DNA from: Verrucomicrobiota bacterium
GTDB lineage: Bacteria; Verrucomicrobiota; Verrucomicrobiia; Limisphaerales; UBA9464
Length of the DNA: 57,765 nt
Direction of reading: 5' to 3'
NCBI GenBank assembly: GCA_947454705.1
Contig: CANGKZ010000032.1
Location: 1 to 57,765, forward strand
This document shows, piece after piece, positions 33,107-41,986 of the stretch (the first letter of the stretch is position 1; every line of letters begins with the position of its first letter). Under the pieces are notes generated by a model that was not told where the DNA came from, did no database searches, and saw nothing but the letters and a program-made list of their open reading frames with translations. Made by a program: the position numbers and the translations under genes.

Positions 33107-33715
33107 ATGAAGTCCGCATCGTTGTGTCTGATCACCACTGCTCTGCTGAGCCTTTCGGTTCAACTCCCCATCACTTTCGCTCAGGAACCCCCAAAGGATC
33201 GGCCCGAAGGTCCAAGGCGGGAAGAGGGGGGCCCGGGCGGCGGCGACCGGGAACGCTTCGGCGGAGAAGGATTCGGACGCGGACGCATGCGGGTGTCGCC
33301 ACTCATGCAGGCGCTCGACACCAACCACGACGGCGAACTTTCCGCCGAGGAAATTGCCAACGCCCCCAAGGCGCTCAAGAGCCTCGACAAGAATGGCGAC
33401 GGCAAATTGTCCGCCGAAGAATTGCGACCGGCGGGAGGGTTCGGACCCGGCGGTGAAGGTCGACGCTCCAATGCGGCCGACGTGACGGATCAGGTCGGAC
33501 GCCTCATGGCCTACGACAAAAACGGCGACGGCAAACTCGCTCCCGACGAACTGCCGGAACGGATGCGCGCCATTGTGACCCGCGCCGACGCCAATCGCGA
33601 CGGCTTCGCCTCCAAGGAAGAGCTGACCGCATTCATCACCGCGCAGGCGTCCAAGGATGGCGCCCGGGGACCCGAGGAAGGCGAACGCCGGGGACCGCGT
33701 CGCGAACAACAATAA
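33107..33715 (+). CDS. Secreted EF-hand calcium-binding protein
   Basis: A 202-residue exported protein (signal peptide 1-25, cleavage near TFA-Q). Four EF-hand-like loops are visible: DTNHDGELSAEE (71-82), DKNGDGKLSAEE (94-105), DKNGDGKLAPDE (137-148) and DANRDGFASKEE (161-172). Before them is a Gly/Arg-rich stretch. Such proteins are common in Planctomycetes and Verrucomicrobia and bind calcium in the periplasm or on the surface. It opens the cluster that continues with ApbE-DUF2271, 24 bases downstream. Confidence 0.85.
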   Translation: MKSASLCLITTALLSLSVQLPITFAQEPPKDRPEGPRREEGGPGGGDRERFGGEGFGRGRMRVSPLMQALDTNHDGELSAEEIANAPKALKSLDKNGDGKLSAEELRPAGGFGPGGEGRRSNAADVTDQVGRLMAYDKNGDGKLAPDELPERMRAIVTRADANRDGFASKEELTAFITAQASKDGARGPEEGERRGPRREQQ

Positions 33716-33739
33716 CGGTCCGTCGGTGATTGTCGCCTT

Positions 33740-35290
33740 ATGATCTCTCCCCTGCTGCGCCGATTCGCCCTCGGCTGCTGTCTCACCGCAACCGTTGCCG
33801 CCGTCGCCGCACGGGCCGCTTCGGTGGGCGAGCCGGAGCGGTTTGTCTTTCACCACGAGAACGTCCTCGGCACCTCGATGGAGCTTCGCCTGCGAGCGCG
33901 CGACGCGAACTCGGCAGCCCGGGCGGAGTCGATCGCCCTCGCGGAGATCGACCGGCTGGCGAGGATTTTCAGCAGCTATTCTCCGGATTCCGAATTCTCA
34001 CGTTGGCAGCGCACCCGCGGTGAAGCGGTCGCCATTACGCCCGAATTGTTCGAGGTGCTGGATCAGTGCGACCGCTGGCGCACGGTCTCCCATGGGGCCT
34101 TCAATCCGACGGCCGAGGTGTTCAGTCGACTCTGGAAATCAGCCTCTGCAACCCAGAAGGAACCTTCGTCCGAGCAATTGTCCGCAGCGGCACTGCAGGC
34201 CAATCGTCCCGCGTGGAGCCTGGACCGCGCGCACGGCACCGCGACGCATCTTTCCGATGCTCCGCTCACATTGAACGCCATCGCCAAGGGCTTTATCATC
34301 GAACGCGCCAGCCTCCGCGCCCAAAATACCGAGGGCGTGGAGGGTGTGATGCTGGAGATCGGCGGCGATCTTCGGGTCCGCGGCCGGTTCACCGAAACCA
34401 TCGCTCTCACCGATCCGCGGCACGATGCCGAAAACGTCACCCCGATCGGGACCGTCACCCTGCGCGACTCCGCACTCACCACCAGCGGCAACTACCGCCG
34501 CGGAACCGACGCCGCGGGGCGTCACCGTTCCCACATCATCGATCCCCGCAGCGGGGAACCCGCCGACCACGTCCTGGGAGCAACGGTGATTGCCGCCGAC
34601 ACCACCACTGCGGACGCGCTTTCCACCACCTTCAGCGTGATGGATCCGATCGAAAGTCTGCGCGTCGCCGACGCCACCCCCGGAGTGGCGTGTTTGCTGA
34701 CCCTGGCCGACGGGCGCACCGTTCGCAGCACCCGCTGGCCGGAATCAGGCCCGACGCTGGTGGTCGACGATCTCAAGCCGGGATCCGCCAAGCCCTCCGC
34801 ATCCAAGGCCGAAACGTCGATGGAACTGGCCGTGGACTTCGAACTCGGGCGCGCTGAAGGCGAGCGCTATCGGCGTCCCTATGTTGCCATTTGGGTTGAA
34901 GACACCGACGGATTCCCGGTGCGCACCGTCCTGCTCTGGGTCCTGCAATCGCCCAAGGGTGCGCGCTGGATTCCGGATCTCCGCCGCTGGCGTCGGTCCG
35001 ACGACACCCGGCGTCTCGCCGACGACAAGGACCTTGTCACCACCACCTCCGGCGCCACCCGCAATCCGGGGAAATACTCCGTGGTGTGGGACGGCAAGGA
35101 CGACGCCGGCGTGGCGGTGAAGCCGGGCAAGTACACCCTCTACGTCGAAGCAGCGCGCGAGCACGGGCCTTACAGTCTGGTGAAGCACGAATTCACCCTC
35201 GGCGAGCAGCCCTTCAACGCCACGCTGAAGGGCAACGAAGACATCCAGGGAGCCACACTTGAACTCCGACGACGCAGCGCCCGGAAGTGA
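33740..35290 (+). CDS. ApbE flavin transferase fused to a DUF2271 domain
   Basis: A 516-residue exported protein. The ApbE part (about 35-345) should transfer FMN from FAD onto Thr/Ser of target proteins: NAIAKGFIIERA, LEIGGDLRVRG, TSGNY and HIIDPRSGEPADH fit the family, with Asp and Thr near ADALSTTFSV for the metal site. The C-terminal part (about 360-510, ELAVDFELG, RRPYVAIWVED, NPGKYSVVWDGKDD) is DUF2271. Both parts are known in flavinylation and PepSY gene clusters. It overlaps the next gene by 32 bases. Confidence 0.85.
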   Translation: MISPLLRRFALGCCLTATVAAVAARAASVGEPERFVFHHENVLGTSMELRLRARDANSAARAESIALAEIDRLARIFSSYSPDSEFSRWQRTRGEAVAITPELFEVLDQCDRWRTVSHGAFNPTAEVFSRLWKSASATQKEPSSEQLSAAALQANRPAWSLDRAHGTATHLSDAPLTLNAIAKGFIIERASLRAQNTEGVEGVMLEIGGDLRVRGRFTETIALTDPRHDAENVTPIGTVTLRDSALTTSGNYRRGTDAAGRHRSHIIDPRSGEPADHVLGATVIAADTTTADALSTTFSVMDPIESLRVADATPGVACLLTLADGRTVRSTRWPESGPTLVVDDLKPGSAKPSASKAETSMELAVDFELGRAEGERYRRPYVAIWVEDTDGFPVRTVLLWVLQSPKGARWIPDLRRWRRSDDTRRLADDKDLVTTTSGATRNPGKYSVVWDGKDDAGVAVKPGKYTLYVEAAREHGPYSLVKHEFTLGEQPFNATLKGNEDIQGATLELRRRSARK

Positions 35291-35906
35291 ACCGTCCTCC
35301 GGGGGCGGATCCGGCCGCAGTCGTCTCCCCGCCTGGATGCGCTGGCTCCACACCTACGCCTCCATGGCCGGGCTCGGCGCGTTGCTCTTCTTCGCGCTGA
35401 CCGGGCTCACGCTCAATCATCCCGATTGGACCTTTGGCACCCGACCATCCACGCACCGGATCACGGGTAAAATGCGGGTTGAATGGTTGAAGCCCGGGGA
35501 CGATGCGAAGTCGGTGAACCGCCTGGCCGTCGTCGAATTCCTGCGACAGGCGCATGGAGTGACCGGCCTGGTGGACGACTTCCGGGTGGAAGACGACGAA
35601 GCCAGTCTGGCCTTCAAAGGTCCGGCCTTCTCGGCCGATGCAGTCATCCAGCGCAAGACGGGCGCGTACCAACTCACCGTCACCCGCGAAGGCTGGGTCG
35701 CGCTCGTGAACGACCTGCACAAGGGACGCCACACCGGCACTGGATGGGCCTGGGTGATCGACGTCTCCGCGGGGCTGCTTGCGCTTATTGCAGCATCCGG
35801 TCTCTGGCTGCTCCTGTACGTCCGTCGCCGCCGCGCCTCCGGGCTTTGGATCGGAATTCTCGGTGCCGGCGCAGTGGCCATTCTCTACGCGCTGTTGGTG
35901 CGCTGA
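35259..35906 (+). CDS. PepSY-associated transmembrane protein
   Basis: A 215-residue inner-membrane protein. Helices are about 33-53 (ASMAGLGALLFFALTGLTLN), 166-185 and 193-213, with a periplasmic PepSY-like domain between (VEWLKPGDDAKSVNRLAV... to ...LHKGRHTG). Relatives transfer electrons across the membrane with heme or flavin. I use the TTG start at 35259 because AGGGAG lies six bases upstream; an ATG at 35337 would lose 26 residues but keep all helices. It is translationally linked to ApbE-DUF2271. Confidence 0.8.
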   Translation: MNSDDAAPGSEPSSGGGSGRSRLPAWMRWLHTYASMAGLGALLFFALTGLTLNHPDWTFGTRPSTHRITGKMRVEWLKPGDDAKSVNRLAVVEFLRQAHGVTGLVDDFRVEDDEASLAFKGPAFSADAVIQRKTGAYQLTVTREGWVALVNDLHKGRHTGTGWAWVIDVSAGLLALIAASGLWLLLYVRRRRASGLWIGILGAGAVAILYALLVR

Positions 35907-36021
35907 GACGCCACCATCCACGCGTGAACCCGCAGCGTCGTTGATCGGGTTGGAAACGATTTCAACCTCGCGGAGCAAGTCAGGACGTTGACAACCCGGC
36001 TCAGGTGACGAGGTTTGGCGC

Positions 36022-36276
36022 ATGGATTGGCAGCAGCCGGCAGCCCTTGCGGTGGTGGCAGCGACCGCCGGGATTTTCCTGTGGCGGCGCTTCCGGCCGC
36101 GCCGGTTTTCCCTCCAGCACGACACCGCCTGCGGTTGCAGCGCTCCCCCGGGACAAACGCCTCCGGGATTGGTGATCCAGGGTCGACGCGGGGAACAGGC
36201 CACCATCCGCTTCACTCCGTCGGCACCGCGATCCCCTTCCGCCCGCAAACCCGTTCCGGGCTCCCCACGCGCATGA
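36022..36276 (+). CDS. Small Cys-containing membrane protein
   Basis: An 84-residue protein with one N-terminal helix (ALAVVAATAGIFLW), a basic segment, and ACGCS at about 36-40, then a Pro-rich tail. The layout resembles FeoB-associated Cys-rich membrane proteins, but no FeoB is present. It is probably a short metal- or redox-related membrane protein. Its stop overlaps the next start (ATGA). An intact TTGACA (35988-35993) upstream may be its -35 element, with a poor -10. Confidence 0.55.
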   Translation: MDWQQPAALAVVAATAGIFLWRRFRPRRFSLQHDTACGCSAPPGQTPPGLVIQGRRGEQATIRFTPSAPRSPSARKPVPGSPRA

Positions 36277-37073
36277 TTCCTTTCCTTCCCAAGTCTGCTG
36301 CCGCCGCCCGGATCACCCGAGTGGCTGCCCTCCTCCTGAGCCTTTCCAGCGCGGTCCCGGTGTTGGTGCGTGCCGCAGAACCTGTGTTGATCGCCGCCGG
36401 AAACGACGCGTCGGAAGGAATGGCCCTCGCCGCCGAATTGCGAACCGCGCGGCCGAACCAGAGTTTCACCAACGCGGCGGTCCTGCATCGGCGCGGTGCC
36501 GACGGGCGCCGGACGCAAATCCCGATTCGCATCCAGACGCTGGTTCCGCAGACCGGCGACGATTGGACCGTGGTGTACCGGGCCGAGCCGAGCGGTGCCT
36601 TGGGCGGACAGACGCTCACGCTGCATCATCGTCCGGGAAGCACCCCCACCCGCGAAGTGCTGCGCGATGGCGCTGCCACCGCGGTGACGGCCGGACCGGA
36701 AGAATCCTTCGCCGGATCAGATTTCAGCGTGTCGGATCTCGCCCTCGAATTCCTTCACTGGCCGGGACAAAAGATCATTCGTCGCGACCGACCCGAGATG
36801 CGGAAAGGCCGTCCCTGTCGAATCTTGGAAAGCACGCGTCCTGCGGGAAGCACCTCCAACGGCGGACCGGTGAGGGTGAAGTCGTGGATCGATCTCGAGC
36901 ACAAGCAGCCCCTGATGGCCGAGGCCTACGATGCGCGCGGCACGTTGATCAAGGCCTTCAGCGTGGGCAGCGTGAAGAAGGTGGACGGCGTCTGGAAACT
37001 GAAGGATCTGGAAATCGTAGACGAACAAGCCGGCACCCTGACGCGCCTGGAGTTCGACTGGACCGTTCAGTAA
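36273..37073 (+). CDS. LolA-like periplasmic protein
   Basis: A 266-residue exported protein (signal 1-34, LVRAAEP). The C-terminal half (LEFLHWPGQKIIRRDRPEMRKGRPCRILES..., VKSWIDLEHKQPLMAEAYD, WKLKDLEIVDEQAGTLTRLEF) fits the outer-membrane lipoprotein-sorting LolA-like family (a half beta-barrel that binds lipids). It lacks the first LolA domain of the classical carrier, so it could bind a lipid or a lipidated redox protein. It starts within the stop of the Cys-containing gene and ends the cluster. Confidence 0.7.
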   Translation: MIPFLPKSAAAARITRVAALLLSLSSAVPVLVRAAEPVLIAAGNDASEGMALAAELRTARPNQSFTNAAVLHRRGADGRRTQIPIRIQTLVPQTGDDWTVVYRAEPSGALGGQTLTLHHRPGSTPTREVLRDGAATAVTAGPEESFAGSDFSVSDLALEFLHWPGQKIIRRDRPEMRKGRPCRILESTRPAGSTSNGGPVRVKSWIDLEHKQPLMAEAYDARGTLIKAFSVGSVKKVDGVWKLKDLEIVDEQAGTLTRLEFDWTVQ

Positions 37074-37450
37074 TTCGAACTTTTCCGCGTAGCCGCCGCC
37101 GGGAGAAGGCGGATCACACGGGTCTCGGAAGTCATCCGCACTTGCATTGGGGTTGCCCGGCGCCCAGCAACGACGGCGCTCGCGCTGGTCGTTTTGTAGT
37201 TACGAAGAAGCGGCAGCTCCTCCCTACCGTTGATCCTAGAAACGGCAGTTGAGAGAGAAAACAACCGCAGATAAACGCAGATGGACGCAGATTCGAATGC
37301 GCGGAACGGAGGCCATTGAGATTCACCCCGCAGGTGAATGAATGGGAGGCGCATCCAGCGACCTATCTCCCTCTCCATCTGCGTTGATCTGCGTCCATCT
37401 GCGGTTCGAACTGCCGCTTTTAGGTTGATGGATAGGGGGCCGCTGGCGCG
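37074..37450. other. 377-base gap, mostly repeat element
   Basis: The gap between the LolA-like gene and the DadA-type gene (convergent). It holds the 190-bp palindromic element at 37235-37424. The left ~160 bases show no gene, RNA or clear terminator; the right ~25 bases are plain. Confidence 0.6.
37235..37424. repeat. MITE-like palindromic element, copy 2
   Basis: Terminal inverted repeats are CCTAGAAACGGCAGTT (37235-37250) and AACTGCCGCTTTTAGG (37409-37424), 14 of 16 matching. The inner arms AACCGCAGAT-AAACGCAGAT-GGACGCAGAT (37263-37292) and their complement (37377-37406) match nearly throughout. Interior shared with copy 1 at 26634-26808. The element lies between convergent genes and could fold into a long hairpin ending both transcripts. 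Confidence 0.82.
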
Positions 37451-38707
37451 TCATGCGAAGCGGTCGGGATTCATCAGCGTCAGAGGGATGGACGGCGTCT
37501 TGTGAGCCAGCAACTCGGTCACCAGTTGACCGGTCACCGGACCGAGGCTCAGTCCCATCATCGCGTGTCCGGTAGCAACCACCAGGTTGTGGAATCGCGC
37601 CGGGCGACCCAGGAACGGCATGCCGTCGGGGGAGCACGGACGCAATCCGCGCCACGGCTGGATGCCTTCAAAATCGCTGACCTGGAATTCCGGAAAATAC
37701 TTGGGCACCGACTTGATGATGCCCCGGACGCGGACCGGATTGATGTCCTCGTTCAATCCCGCGATCTCCATCGTTCCGCCGAAACGGAGCGTCTCCCCCA
37801 TGGGCGTGATCGCCATGCGGGCTTCGGTGAAAATCGAGCACAAGCGCGGGAGCTGACGCGGCTTTTTCAGGGTCAGCGAGTATCCCTTGCCCGCCTGCAT
37901 CGGCAGGTGGAGTTCGAGTCCGTTGGCAATGCCCGTGGACCACGACCCACCCGCGAGAACGAATTCGTCCCCGGTGAGTTCGCCCACTCCGCCGGAACAA
38001 CGCACCGAACGAACTTTACCAGATTCGGTACGCCAGCCTTCCACCTCGGTACTCCAGTGCCATCGCACGCCGAGGCCCTTGAGTTTGCGGAGCAGCCCGG
38101 CCATCAGGCGATCGGGCGACAGGTGGCAATCCCGCGGATAGTAGACCGAACCGACGATGTCCATGGTGACATCGGGATCAAGCGCAGCGGTCTGCGCGGC
38201 ATCCAGGATATCGGCGGGAATTCCCAGCGCGCGCGCACGGGTGGCGCCGCGGGCTTCGTCGTCGAGCGCGTGCTGCGTCTTGCACAGCATCAGCAGGCCC
38301 TTGCGGACGAGGCCGAAGTCCATGTCGGGAAGCGCCGCGAGTTCCTCGTACGCGCGCCGGCTGGCGAAGCTGAGATCGCGGATGACCGGGCCGGCCCGTT
38401 CCACATGGCCTGCCGTGGCGGAGCGCCAGAATTGATACCCCCACGCGATGAGGTCCGCATTGAGGCGGGGCTTGATGTAGAACGGCGACTCCGGATTCCA
38501 CATCCACTTCAACCCCATGGCCACCATTCCAGGCGCGGCCAGGGGCACGAAGTGGCTGGGCACGATCATGCCCGCGTTGCCGAAGGAACAGCCATCGCGC
38601 TGCTCCGGGTTGCGGTCCACGACCGTGACCCGGTGCCCGTCGAGCGCCGCATAATACGCGGTGCACAACCCAATGACCCCGCCGCCGAGAATGACGACTT
38701 CCGCCAT
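37451..38707 (-). CDS. DadA-type FAD-dependent amino-acid oxidoreductase
   Basis: A 418-residue flavoenzyme of the DAO superfamily. The FAD motif is VVILGGGVIGLCTAYYAALD (4-23); CSFGNAGMIVPSHFVPLAAPGM and GLRPCSPDGMPFLG match D-amino acid dehydrogenases such as DadA, and VATGHAMMGLSLGPVTG is the C-terminal FAD stretch. It should oxidise a D-amino acid (or D-hydroxyproline) to the imino acid and pass electrons to quinones. It starts 19 bases after the secA stop on the same strand, so it probably uses the secA transcript. Confidence 0.85.
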   Translation of the reverse strand: MAEVVILGGGVIGLCTAYYAALDGHRVTVVDRNPEQRDGCSFGNAGMIVPSHFVPLAAPGMVAMGLKWMWNPESPFYIKPRLNADLIAWGYQFWRSATAGHVERAGPVIRDLSFASRRAYEELAALPDMDFGLVRKGLLMLCKTQHALDDEARGATRARALGIPADILDAAQTAALDPDVTMDIVGSVYYPRDCHLSPDRLMAGLLRKLKGLGVRWHWSTEVEGWRTESGKVRSVRCSGGVGELTGDEFVLAGGSWSTGIANGLELHLPMQAGKGYSLTLKKPRQLPRLCSIFTEARMAITPMGETLRFGGTMEIAGLNEDINPVRVRGIIKSVPKYFPEFQVSDFEGIQPWRGLRPCSPDGMPFLGRPARFHNLVVATGHAMMGLSLGPVTGQLVTELLAHKTPSIPLTLMNPDRFA

Positions 38708-38725
38708 GGAGGATGCGATCGCGAA

Positions 38726-41700
38726 TTACTTGCCGCAGCAGCTCTTGTACTTCTTTCCGCTGCCGCAGGGGCAGAGGTCGTTGCGGCCGACGCGCGGCGT
38801 GGCCTGCACGGGACGCGCCTTGGCCAGCGTGGCGTTGGCTTCCGAAACCATTTCGCTGGTCTCCCCCTGGGAGGGCTCGGCGAAGGCATCAGGAGTCTGG
38901 TGCGTGGTGACCTGGGGCAGGTTGTGCAGAAACTGCTCAAACGCCATGAGGCTCGACGCACTGCGGAAGATGTTGTGGCAGACCTCCGTCTTGATGTTGA
39001 CCATCAATTCGTCGAAGAGCTTGAAGGCTTCCGCCTTGTACTCGATGAGCGGATCCCGCTGGCCGTAGGCGCGCAGGCCGATCGAGCTGCGGAGCGAATC
39101 CATTCCGTACAGGTGCTCCTGCCAGAGACGGTCGATCGCACTGAGAATGGTGTAGCGTTCGATGCTCGCGAGTGCCTCGGGCTTCTCGAAGCTGACCTTG
39201 AGTTCGTACGCGTCGCGGATGGCTGCGCTGACGAAGTTCAACGTCGCAAACTGCGCCTCGCTCAGGCCGTCGAAGAGCGAACCCGTCACCGGGAGCTCCT
39301 TGCCGGAACGGCCGGCCTTGAGGATTTCCTCCTCGGGCATGCCGATGGGGAAGTTCAGATTCACCCAGTCGGACAGGCCGCGGATGTTCCATTCGCCCGG
39401 ATCGGACTCCGCGCTGGTGAACTCCTGCACCTTGAGCAGCACCACTTCTTCCATGACGTCCATCAAACGGTCGCGGACGTCGTCAGAGCGGATGATCTCG
39501 TTGCGGAAGCCATAGATGACCTCGCGCTGCTTGTTCATCACGTCGTCGTACTCGAGCGTGCGTTTGCGGATCTGGAAGTTGTGCTGTTCGACGCGTTTCT
39601 GCGCGGTTTCGATCGAGCGGTTGAGCAGCGGATGCTCCAGCTCCTGGCCTTCTTCGAGGCCCATGCGTTCCATGACCTTGGTGATGCGGTCGGAACCGAA
39701 GAGACGCATGAGGTCATCTTCGAGGGACACAAAGAAGTGGGAGGAGCCTGGATCGCCCTGACGCGAGCAACGGCCGCGCAACTGGCGGTCGATGCGGCGT
39801 GACTCATGACGCTCGGTGCCGAGCACGTGGAGTCCGCCGACCTCGGCCACGCCGGGTCCGAGCTTAATGTCGGTGCCGCGGCCCGCCATGTTGGTGGCGA
39901 TGGTAACCGCGCCGCGCTGACCGGCGCGGGTGACGATCTCCGCTTCCTGCTCGTGGTACTTCGCATTGAGCACGGCGTGCGGGATCTTTTCCTTGGTCAG
40001 CATCCTGCTCAGCATTTCGCTGGTTTCCACGGAAATGGTGCCGACGAGAATCGGGCGTCCCTGCGCATGCAGTTCGCGGATTTCCTTCAACACGGCGGCG
40101 AACTTCTCGCGGCGCGTCTTGTACACCGTGTCGTTCGAGTCCTTGCGGATGTTCGGACGATTGGTCGGGATGGTCATCACCCCGAGCTTGTAGATGTCGT
40201 GGAACTCCGAGGCCTCGGTCTCCGCCGTACCGGTCATGCCGGCCAGCTTCGCATAGAGGCGGAAGTAATTCTGGATGGTGATGGTGGCGAGGGTCTGCGT
40301 TTCGCGTTCGATTTCGACGCCTTCCTTCGCTTCCACGGCCTGGTGGAGGCCTTCGCTCCAGCGGCGGCCCGACATCAGACGACCGGTGTTTTCATCGACG
40401 ATGACCACCTTGTTGTCCTGCACCACGTACTGCACATCGCGCTCGTAAATGCAGTAGGCCTTGAGCAGCTGGGAAATCGCGTGAATGACCTGAGCGCGCT
40501 CCTCGAACTGCGCCTGGAGCTTGGCCTTGGCCTCAAGACGCTTGCGGGGATCCGCCTCGGCGCCGGAATCGATCTGGCTGAACATGGTCGCCAGGTCGGG
40601 AAGCACGAAGGCCTCGGGATCGGACGGAGAGATGAATTCGCGGCCCTTTTCGGTGAGATCCGCCTCGTGGGATTTTTCCTCGATGGCGAAGAAGAGCTGT
40701 TCCTTCTCTTCGTAGAGTCCCTTCTTGGACTGGTCGCCGTGCAGCTCCACTTCGTACATCTGCACGCGCTTCTGGTTCTCCGGCGTTTCGAAGAACCGCA
40801 TCAGGCCTTCGGACTTGGGCTGGCCGAGTTTCACCTTGTAGAGCAGCGAAGCGAGCTGGCGTTCCAGTTCCTCGGGGGCCTTGGGATTCGATCCATCCGC
40901 CGGCTTGAGCTTGCGCAGCACTTCCTCGGCTTCGCGGAGGTACCGGTTGGTCAGCTCGCGCTGCGCCTGAACCAGACGCTCCACCGCGGGCTTGAACTCG
41001 GTGTACTTGTGTTCGACCGAAATGACGGCCGGACCAGAAATGATCAGCGGGGTGCGCGCCTCGTCGATGAGGATCGAGTCCACTTCGTCCACGATGGCGA
41101 AGTAGTGTCCGCGCTGGACCTGCTCTTCGGCGCGGGAGGCCATGCCGTTGTCGCGCAGGTAATCGAAGCCGAATTCGGCGTTCGTGCCGTAGGTGATGTC
41201 GCAGGCGTACATTTCGCGACGCACCTGCGGAGATTGATCATGCAGGATACAACCGACGGTCAGCCCGAGGTAACGGTACACGGCGCCCATCCAGTCGGAA
41301 TCGCGGGCGGCGAGGTAGTCGTTGACCGTGACCACATGAACGCCGCGGCCAGTGATGGCGTTGAGATAGACAGGGAGAGTGCCGACCAGCGTCTTACCTT
41401 CGCCGGTGGCCATTTCAGCGATGTGACCGCGGTGCAGCGCGATGCCGCCGATCAACTGGACGTCGAACGGAACCATGTTCCACACCAGCTTGTGCCCGCG
41501 CACTTCAACCTCGGCCTTCGAATCCGTGAGGCGGCGGCAGGCGTTCTTCACCACCGCGTAGGCCTCCGGCAGGATGGCTTCGAGCTCCTGCTTGAGCACG
41601 TCGAGATCCTCGATCTTGGAGAGCTTTTCCTTCCACGCGGCGGTCTTCTGGCGCAGCACCTCTTCGGGCTGGGCTTGGAGCTGCTGCTCGAACGCGTTGA

Positions 41701-41782
41701 TCTGAGTGACCAACGGACGCAGTTTCCGAACCTCACGTTCGTTCCTCGATCCGAGGATCTTTTTGATGATGTAGCCGATCAT
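38726..41782 (-). CDS. secA: SecA preprotein translocase ATPase
   Basis: A 1018-residue motor that pushes unfolded preproteins through SecYEG. Walker A is MATGEGKT (124-131), then DEVDSILIDEARTPLIISG. IATNMAGRGTDIKLG and LRGRCSRQGDPG are motifs V and VI; the usual RSGRQG is RCSRQG here. The zinc-binding SecB-contact tail CPCGSGKKYKSCCGK is at the end. I use the ATG at 41782 because MIGYIIKKILGSRNEREV is a typical SecA start; the open frame runs a further ~860 bases upstream but is antisense to panB. A good promoter precedes it. Confidence 0.97.
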   Translation of the reverse strand: MIGYIIKKILGSRNEREVRKLRPLVTQINAFEQQLQAQPEEVLRQKTAAWKEKLSKIEDLDVLKQELEAILPEAYAVVKNACRRLTDSKAEVEVRGHKLVWNMVPFDVQLIGGIALHRGHIAEMATGEGKTLVGTLPVYLNAITGRGVHVVTVNDYLAARDSDWMGAVYRYLGLTVGCILHDQSPQVRREMYACDITYGTNAEFGFDYLRDNGMASRAEEQVQRGHYFAIVDEVDSILIDEARTPLIISGPAVISVEHKYTEFKPAVERLVQAQRELTNRYLREAEEVLRKLKPADGSNPKAPEELERQLASLLYKVKLGQPKSEGLMRFFETPENQKRVQMYEVELHGDQSKKGLYEEKEQLFFAIEEKSHEADLTEKGREFISPSDPEAFVLPDLATMFSQIDSGAEADPRKRLEAKAKLQAQFEERAQVIHAISQLLKAYCIYERDVQYVVQDNKVVIVDENTGRLMSGRRWSEGLHQAVEAKEGVEIERETQTLATITIQNYFRLYAKLAGMTGTAETEASEFHDIYKLGVMTIPTNRPNIRKDSNDTVYKTRREKFAAVLKEIRELHAQGRPILVGTISVETSEMLSRMLTKEKIPHAVLNAKYHEQEAEIVTRAGQRGAVTIATNMAGRGTDIKLGPGVAEVGGLHVLGTERHESRRIDRQLRGRCSRQGDPGSSHFFVSLEDDLMRLFGSDRITKVMERMGLEEGQELEHPLLNRSIETAQKRVEQHNFQIRKRTLEYDDVMNKQREVIYGFRNEIIRSDDVRDRLMDVMEEVVLLKVQEFTSAESDPGEWNIRGLSDWVNLNFPIGMPEEEILKAGRSGKELPVTGSLFDGLSEAQFATLNFVSAAIRDAYELKVSFEKPEALASIERYTILSAIDRLWQEHLYGMDSLRSSIGLRAYGQRDPLIEYKAEAFKLFDELMVNIKTEVCHNIFRSASSLMAFEQFLHNLPQVTTHQTPDAFAEPSQGETSEMVSEANATLAKARPVQATPRVGRNDLCPCGSGKKYKSCCGK

Positions 41783-41810
41783 GGCAGGCGCATTTCTGTA
41801 CGGAAACCCG

Positions 41811-41839
41811 AACCTAGGGGTCGGGAGAAGGGGCGTCAA
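41811..41839 (-). promoter_or_regulatory. secA promoter
   Basis: TTGACG (41834-41839) and TAGGTT (41811-41816), 17 bp apart on the minus strand. The predicted start is about 20 bases before the ATG. Confidence 0.65.
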
Positions 41840-41986
41840 AGGCTTTGGCCAAGGCAAATTGGCACCCCTCATTGGCAAAGTGGGGTCATTCGCGCGACAA
41901 ATCCGATCCAAGCCGGGGCGTGACACATCAATTCGCCCGATGCACTGGCCGCTGGACTCCGAACCGTTTCCAGCGACCTTATCGCA

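Noticed and set aside
36015-36272. N-terminal extension of the LolA-like gene
   Set aside because: The frame is open upstream but overlaps the small Cys-containing gene in another frame; the signal peptide starts at the ATG at 36273.
37502-41923. Two long plus-strand frames opposite DadA and secA
   Set aside because: They are antisense to strongly conserved genes and lack any motif.
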